A stretch of 64,000 nt of DNA, from assembly GCF_019139815.1 (NCBI RefSeq), contig NZ_CP077079.1, positions 3,472,001-3,536,000 of the forward strand, in the 5' to 3' direction. Position numbers and translations under genes: made by a program. Under the pieces are notes generated by a model. The model saw nothing but the letters and a program-made list of their open reading frames with translations, made no database searches and was not told the DNA's origin. This DNA is from Pseudomonas asgharzadehiana (GTDB lineage: Bacteria > Pseudomonadota > Gammaproteobacteria > Pseudomonadales > Pseudomonadaceae). Positions 59,433-64,000 of the stretch are shown piece by piece (position 1 is the stretch's first letter; every line of letters begins with the position of its first letter).

Positions 59433-61619
59433 ATGATGAATTGGCTGCAAAGCAGCAGCGAAATGGCTGAACGCGTGCGTCAGCATGATTGGGCCGGTAC
59501 GCCCCTGGGGCCGCTGGAGCAGTGGCCGGATGTGCTCAAAACCACCGTGGCACTGTGTTTCGCTTCGAGCTTTCCCCAGGCGATTGTCTGGGGGCCGCAG
59601 TTGATCACGCTGTACAACGACGCCTTTACGCCAATCCTCGGTAACAAACCCTACGCACTCGGGCGCCCCTTCAGCGAAGTGTGGAGCGAGGCATGGGCTG
59701 AGATCAGCCCCATTTGCGACGCTGCCTTCCAAGGCCACGCCACGTATATCGAGAATTTCCCGCTGGTGATCGAACGCGGCCAGGCGCAGGAGCAGGCGTA
59801 CTTCACCTTCTGCTACAGCCCGATCCGCGACCCACAGGGCGCCGTGGTGGGCATGCTTGATACGGTGACCGAAACCACCGCCACCGTATTCCTCACCCGG
59901 CGCCTGGCGGTGCTCGATGCCATCGGTCACGCCGTGGTCAATGCCGCCGATGCCGAAGCCATCATGGCCAGCACCACCCGTCTGCTGGCCGAACACCTGC
60001 GCGTGAGCAACTGCGCCTACGCCGACATGGACGCCGACGAGGACGGCTTCACCATCCGCGACAATTGGGCTGCCCCAGGTTCGCCGAACATCGTTGGGCG
60101 CTACAGCCTGGCAGCGTTCGGGGAACGCGCCGTGACCAGCCTGAAGGCCGGCGAACCGCTGGTGATCCAGGACAACCTGCGCGAATTGCCTGCCGCGGAA
60201 TCTGCCAGCTTCCGGGCCCTGGGCGTCAGCGCCACCCTCTGCATGCCGCTGATCAAAAACGGCCGCCTGACCGCCTTGATGGCTGTACACAACCACTCAC
60301 CTCGGACCTGGTCACCTTACGACCTGGCCTTGCTGCGCGAGGTCACCGAGCGTTCCTGGGCGCATATCGAGCGGGTGCGCGCCGACGCCGACGTGCGCCA
60401 AGGCCTGGCCGCCTTTGCCGAACTGAACAGGACCCTGGAACAGCGCGTGCAAGAGCGCACCGTTGCGTTGGCCCAGGCCGAAGCCGCGTTGCGCCAGTCG
60501 CAGAAACTTGAAGCCATCGGTCAATTGACCGGTGGCGTGGCCCATGACTTCAACAACCTGCTGACAATCATTCGCTCATCGGTGGACTTTTTGCGCCAGC
60601 CGGGCCTGCCCGAAGATCGGCGCCAACGCTACATGAGTGCGGTGTCCGACACGGTGGAGCGGGCCAGTAAATTGACCAGCCAACTGCTCGCCTTTGCCCG
60701 CCGCCAACCGCTCAACCCGGAAGTCTTCGACGTGGGCCAGCAGGTGCGGAATATCGGCGAGATGCTCGAAAGCGTCACCGGGGCGCGCATTCACGTACAG
60801 GTCGAGCTGCCCTCGCATGCCTGCTTCGCACGGGTCGATTCCAGCCAATTTGAAACCGCGCTGATCAACATGGCCCTCAATGCCCGCGATGCCATGGGCG
60901 GCCAGGGCACGCTGACGTTGCGGGTCGTCGGCGGGCAGCCGCTGCCGAGCATCCGTGGCGATGCGGGGGCCGGCCAGCCGTATATCGCCGTCTCGCTGGC
61001 CGATACCGGCCAAGGCATTGCGCCGCAAACCATCGAGCGCATATTCGAGCCGTTCTTTACCACCAAGGCCGTGGGCAAAGGTACCGGGCTGGGCCTGTCC
61101 CAGGTGTTCGGCTTTGCCAAGCAGTCCGGCGGCAATATCGACGTGGCCAGCACTCTCGGCGAAGGCAGCGTGTTCACGTTGTACCTGCCGCAGGTAGAAG
61201 CGCTGGCATCGCGACATGCCATCCCGCAGGAGCCCCCGGCGCCCGCCCACAATACCGCCCAGTGCCGCGTGTTGATCGTGGAGGACAACCTCGAAGTCGG
61301 GCGGTTTGCCACCCAGATTCTGCAAGACCTGGGCTACCAGACCACCTGGGCCACGGATGGCGAGCAGGCGCTGACCCTCGCGGGCCAGGATGCCATGGCG
61401 TTCGATGTGGTCTTCTCGGATGTGGTAATGCCCGGCATCACCGGCGTGGCCATGGCCAAACTGCTGCGCCGGCGCCGTGCCGACCTGCCCGTGGTGCTCA
61501 CCTCGGGCTACAGCGAAGAGCTGGCCGACAGCGGCTACGAAGGGTTCGAGTTTCTCGCCAAACCGTACTCCGCCGAGCAGGTCTCGCGGGTGTTGACCAA
61601 GGCCATCTGCAAGGACTGA
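59433..61619 (+). CDS. Hybrid sensor histidine kinase (PAS-like, GAF, HisKA, HATPase, receiver)
   Basis: 728 residues. An N-terminal PAS-like region (DWAGTPLGPLEQWPDVLKTT to ~150), a GAF domain (~165-315, LAVLDAIGHAVVNAADAEAI; GVSATLCMPLIKNGRLTALM), coiled-coil (~320-355), HisKA with the phospho-His in LTGGVAHDFNNLLTIIRSSV, HATPase (NMALNARDAMGGQGTLTLRV; ADTGQGIAPQTIERIFEPFF; GTGLGLSQVFGFAKQSGG), and a receiver (~610-728; LIVEDNLEVGRFATQILQDL with Asp in FDVVFSDVVMPGITG). No transmembrane helix, so it senses cytosolic signals. The first PAS motif resembles those of blue-light-independent bacteriophytochrome-like kinases. It converges on the diguanylate cyclase gene. Confidence 0.92.
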   Translation: MMNWLQSSSEMAERVRQHDWAGTPLGPLEQWPDVLKTTVALCFASSFPQAIVWGPQLITLYNDAFTPILGNKPYALGRPFSEVWSEAWAEISPICDAAFQGHATYIENFPLVIERGQAQEQAYFTFCYSPIRDPQGAVVGMLDTVTETTATVFLTRRLAVLDAIGHAVVNAADAEAIMASTTRLLAEHLRVSNCAYADMDADEDGFTIRDNWAAPGSPNIVGRYSLAAFGERAVTSLKAGEPLVIQDNLRELPAAESASFRALGVSATLCMPLIKNGRLTALMAVHNHSPRTWSPYDLALLREVTERSWAHIERVRADADVRQGLAAFAELNRTLEQRVQERTVALAQAEAALRQSQKLEAIGQLTGGVAHDFNNLLTIIRSSVDFLRQPGLPEDRRQRYMSAVSDTVERASKLTSQLLAFARRQPLNPEVFDVGQQVRNIGEMLESVTGARIHVQVELPSHACFARVDSSQFETALINMALNARDAMGGQGTLTLRVVGGQPLPSIRGDAGAGQPYIAVSLADTGQGIAPQTIERIFEPFFTTKAVGKGTGLGLSQVFGFAKQSGGNIDVASTLGEGSVFTLYLPQVEALASRHAIPQEPPAPAHNTAQCRVLIVEDNLEVGRFATQILQDLGYQTTWATDGEQALTLAGQDAMAFDVVFSDVVMPGITGVAMAKLLRRRRADLPVVLTSGYSEELADSGYEGFEFLAKPYSAEQVSRVLTKAICKD

Positions 61620-61627
61620 ACGGCGCC

Positions 61628-62755
61628 CTACTCCGCCAGTGCCACTTGGTTGCGGCCTTGGGCCTTGGCCCGGTACAGCGCCTTGTCCGCCGTATTCATC
61701 AAGCCGTGCAGGTCTTGATCCAACGCATTGGCGAAGGCCACTCCCAAACTGGCGCTGAGCCCATGCACCGGGTCGCAGGCCAGGCCGGAGATGGCCTTGA
61801 CCAGTTGTTCGGCAATCTCCCGCGCGGTTTCCAAGGTGGTGTTGGGCAACAGCACGGCAAACTCTTCGCCCCCCAGGCGGCCGTACACATCGGCCTTGCG
61901 GAACGATGCGCTGATCACCCCGCCAATCTGGCGCAGCACCTGGTCACCGGCCTGGTGCCCGTAGGTATCGTTGATCTGCTTGAAATGGTCCATGTCCATC
62001 ATCAACGCACACAAGGGTTGCTGGTGATGGCGGCACTGTGCGTACAACAGGTGCGCATGTTCGAAAAACGCGCGGCGATTCATCAAGCCGGTCAGCTCGT
62101 CGGTTTGGGCCGCACGCGTGGAAATATTGTGGGCACGCTCCATTTGCCGGGTCAGGCGAAAGGCTTTTTCCAGGGCATCGGAGAGTTTGCGTGTAGCGCT
62201 GACCACAAACGTGCTGAACACCAACACCGCGATCGCTACCCCCACCTGCATCGAGGACGGCTGGAACAGCAGCCACACCGTACAGGGCAGCAGCACCAGC
62301 GCAATCGACAACAGCGTCATGTTGCGATAGGCCGAATAGCACGAGACCGCGCTCACCGACATGCCCACGGTGAACAGCATCACCAGCACTTGGGACAAAC
62401 GGTCATCGGCGGGCATCACCGCAAACGCGCCGGCGCCCCAGATACTGGCCGAGAGCGTCAGGGTGATCCAGTAGCGGCGCTCCCAGCGGTCCGGCGTGCG
62501 TTCGCTGTTGGGGCAGCGAAACCAGTCCATGAACATCTTGATCCGCAGCATCGACGAGGCCGTCAGCAGCACCAACCAGCCCAGCATGACGGTGTGGTCG
62601 AAGCGATCCCAGCACAGCCAGCAGAGCATCGCTGCCGCCAGATAACTGCCGAAAATGGCCGCAAATGACTGCCGAAACAGTTGGTGCAGACGGTCGGTGC
62701 GCACCTGCTCTTCTATAAAGCAATCCTGGTCCTGCTCACGCCCAAGGCCATTCAT
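61628..62755 (-). CDS. Membrane-bound diguanylate cyclase (GGDEF)
   Basis: About 375 residues from the ATG at 62755; an earlier ATG at 62794 falls inside a perfect inverted repeat and is less likely. Five or six N-terminal membrane helices (~35-200; MLGWLVLLTASSMLRIKMFM, VGVAIAVLVFSTFVVSATRK) precede a GGDEF domain with TDELTGLMNRRAFFEHAHLL and the active-site loop RLGGEEFAVLLPNTT. The loop GGEEF is functional. An RxxD inhibitory site before it is not present (FRKADVYGRLGGEEF has RKAD). Produces c-di-GMP. The glgB gene lies just upstream on the same strand. Confidence 0.9.
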   Translation of the reverse strand: MNGLGREQDQDCFIEEQVRTDRLHQLFRQSFAAIFGSYLAAAMLCWLCWDRFDHTVMLGWLVLLTASSMLRIKMFMDWFRCPNSERTPDRWERRYWITLTLSASIWGAGAFAVMPADDRLSQVLVMLFTVGMSVSAVSCYSAYRNMTLLSIALVLLPCTVWLLFQPSSMQVGVAIAVLVFSTFVVSATRKLSDALEKAFRLTRQMERAHNISTRAAQTDELTGLMNRRAFFEHAHLLYAQCRHHQQPLCALMMDMDHFKQINDTYGHQAGDQVLRQIGGVISASFRKADVYGRLGGEEFAVLLPNTTLETAREIAEQLVKAISGLACDPVHGLSASLGVAFANALDQDLHGLMNTADKALYRAKAQGRNQVALAE

Positions 62756-62786
62756 GAAATTCGCCTGATTCGACTGCCGCGACAAA

Positions 62787-62803
62787 GGTGCCATTGTGGC
62801 ACC
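62787..62803 (-). promoter_or_regulatory. Inverted repeat upstream of the diguanylate cyclase gene
   Basis: GGTGCC, five bases, GGCACC. It overlaps the alternative upstream start and could be an operator or a hairpin in the leader. Confidence 0.35.
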
Positions 62804-62845
62804 CTGCCAGCACCGCGGACAACCGAATCCCTCACAGCAGAGCCT

Positions 62846-64000
62846 TCAACGCGCTTCAGGCCGCAGAATCAATACCCCCAGCGGCGGCAAGTTCAGCGAC
62901 AACGACACCGGCTGACCATGGCGCGGCTCGTCCTGGGTGAACACTTCGCCACCGTTGCCGAAATTGGAGCCGGCATAGGTGTCCGCATCACTGTTGATCA
63001 CCTCGCTCCAGCGCCCGGCAAACGGCACACCCACGGCGTAGGCTTCGCGCGGCACCGGGGTGAAGTTGGCCACCACCAGTACCGGCTTGCCGTCCTTGCT
63101 CCAGCGCAGCCAGGCATAGACGCTGTTGATCGCGTCATCGCCGATCAGCCACTGGAAGCCCTGGGGCGCATCGTCCTGTTCGTGCAACGCAGGCTCCTCG
63201 CGGTACAGGCGGTTCAAGTCACCCACCAGTTTTTGCACGCCCTGGTGTTCCTGGTACTGCAACAGGTACCAATCCAGCTGCTGGTCGTGGTTCCACTCAC
63301 GCCACTGGCCGAACTCGCAGCCCATGAACAGCAGCTTCTTGCCGGGGTGCATCCACATGAACGCCAGGTAGGCACGCAGGTTGGCAAACTTCTGCCAGCG
63401 GTCGCCCGGCATCTTGTCGATCAGCGAGTGCTTGCCGTGCACCACTTCATCGTGGGAGATCGGCAGGATAAAGCGCTCGGACCAGGCATAGACCAGGCCG
63501 AAGCTCAGCTCGTTATGGTGATGGGCGCGGTACACCGGGTCGTGCTGGATGTAATGCAGGGAGTCGTGCATCCAGCCCATGTTCCATTTGTAATTGAACC
63601 CCAGGCCGCCCTGTTGGGTGGGCTGGCTCACGCCGGGCCAGGCCGTGGACTCCTCGGCGATCACCAGCGCACCGGGGGCCTCCAGCGCCACGACGTCGTT
63701 CAAGTGCCGCAGAAAATCGATGGCTTCCAGATTCTCGCGCCCGCCATGACGGTTGGGCACCCATTCGCCGGCCTTGCGCGAATAGTCGCGATACAGCATC
63801 GAGGCCACCGCATCAACGCGCAGGCCGTCGACGTGGAAGTGCTTGAGCCAGTGCAACGCCGAAGCCAGCATAAAGCCGTGCACCTCGGTGCGGCCCAGGT
63901 TGTAGATCAGCGTGTCCCAGTCCTGGTGAAAGCCTTCCAGCGGGTTGGCGTATTCGTACAGCGCGGTGCCGTCGAACTGCGCCAGGCCGTGGGTATCGGT
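62846..64000 (-). CDS. glgB: 1,4-alpha-glucan branching enzyme, 3' part (start beyond window)
   Basis: 385 codons; the frame is open to the right edge. It starts inside the GH13 barrel: [20 protein letters not shown] and [20 protein letters not shown] lead to the nucleophile in [20 protein letters not shown]. Acid Glu is in [18 protein letters not shown], the transition-state stabiliser in [15 protein letters not shown], and the C-terminal domain ends VLILRPEAR. GlgB makes alpha-1,6 branches and in the GlgE pathway acts on glucans built from maltose-1-phosphate. In PAO1 glgB follows treS and glgE; those are expected beyond the edge. Last gene before the diguanylate cyclase. Confidence 0.95.
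   Translation of the reverse strand, partial: TDTHGLAQFDGTALYEYANPLEGFHQDWDTLIYNLGRTEVHGFMLASALHWLKHFHVDGLRVDAVASMLYRDYSRKAGEWVPNRHGGRENLEAIDFLRHLNDVVALEAPGALVIAEESTAWPGVSQPTQQGGLGFNYKWNMGWMHDSLHYIQHDPVYRAHHHNELSFGLVYAWSERFILPISHDEVVHGKHSLIDKMPGDRWQKFANLRAYLAFMWMHPGKKLLFMGCEFGQWREWNHDQQLDWYLLQYQEHQGVQKLVGDLNRLYREEPALHEQDDAPQGFQWLIGDDAINSVYAWLRWSKDGKPVLVVANFTPVPREAYAVGVPFAGRWSEVINSDADTYAGSNFGNGGEVFTQDEPRHGQPVSLSLNLPPLGVLILRPEAR

Overview
The window looks like chromosomal DNA of a Pseudomonas of the P. fluorescens group. Evidence for this is a PvdQ-type acylase with a PvdS-type iron-starvation box, a glgA-treZ-malQ-treY-(DUF2934)-glgX order known from pseudomonads (PAO1 PA2165 to PA2160), high GC with strong C/G third-position bias, and a wealth of chemoreceptors, LysR/GlxA/AraC regulators and permeases. 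No full replicon landmark is visible.

Layout. 1-2.9 kb: edge of an ADP-ribosylglycohydrolase gene, a GlxA/AraC-type regulator, a tiny membrane-peptide ORF, a LysE exporter and a small hypothetical gene. 2.9-6.7 kb: a worn integration hot spot next to tRNA-Cys. It holds an IS66 remnant, two lipoprotein genes, a ~230-bp direct repeat that carries a duplicated 3' part of the tRNA, a methyltransferase, a phage tail-fibre scrap and an IS1182-type scrap. 6.9-18.8 kb: pvdQ, a Fur-like winged-helix gene, a broken toxin fragment, LysR/aldo-keto reductase, a Cache chemoreceptor, a DUF411 metal-binding protein, a YqaA-like protein, an exported hydrolase and a 2-hydroxyacid dehydrogenase.

19.2-33.9 kb: the metabolic core. 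glgA, treZ, malQ, treY, a DUF2934 gene and glgX build and debranch alpha-glucan and turn it into trehalose. Coupled closely to glgX is a module of an acyl-CoA-dehydrogenase-like protein, a PIG-L deacetylase, a NodS-like methyltransferase, a GT2 glycosyltransferase and, after a gap, a second PIG-L copy that has lost the catalytic base and the oxyanion histidine. The 3' part of glgB, which belongs to the same pathway, enters at the right edge on the other strand, about 33 kb from glgX.

34-45 kb: an autotransporter, an acetylpolyamine amidohydrolase with its permease and an Lrp regulator, a TonB-dependent receptor gene without its 5' end, then a compact unit that I think may be undescribed. It has a TolB/CadC-like regulator, a beta-rich cytosolic-looking protein, a secreted beta-rich protein and a small protein, with a shared 21-bp element upstream of three of these genes (43,940 is the exception). 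45-64 kb: ordinary accessory and core genes: EamA and MHS transporters, GATase, AraC/GyrI regulator, VOC protein, DapA paralogue, an OsmC-YcaO fusion, an Aer-like receptor, GNAT, LysR/MFS pair, CAP-domain protein, hybrid histidine kinase and a diguanylate cyclase.
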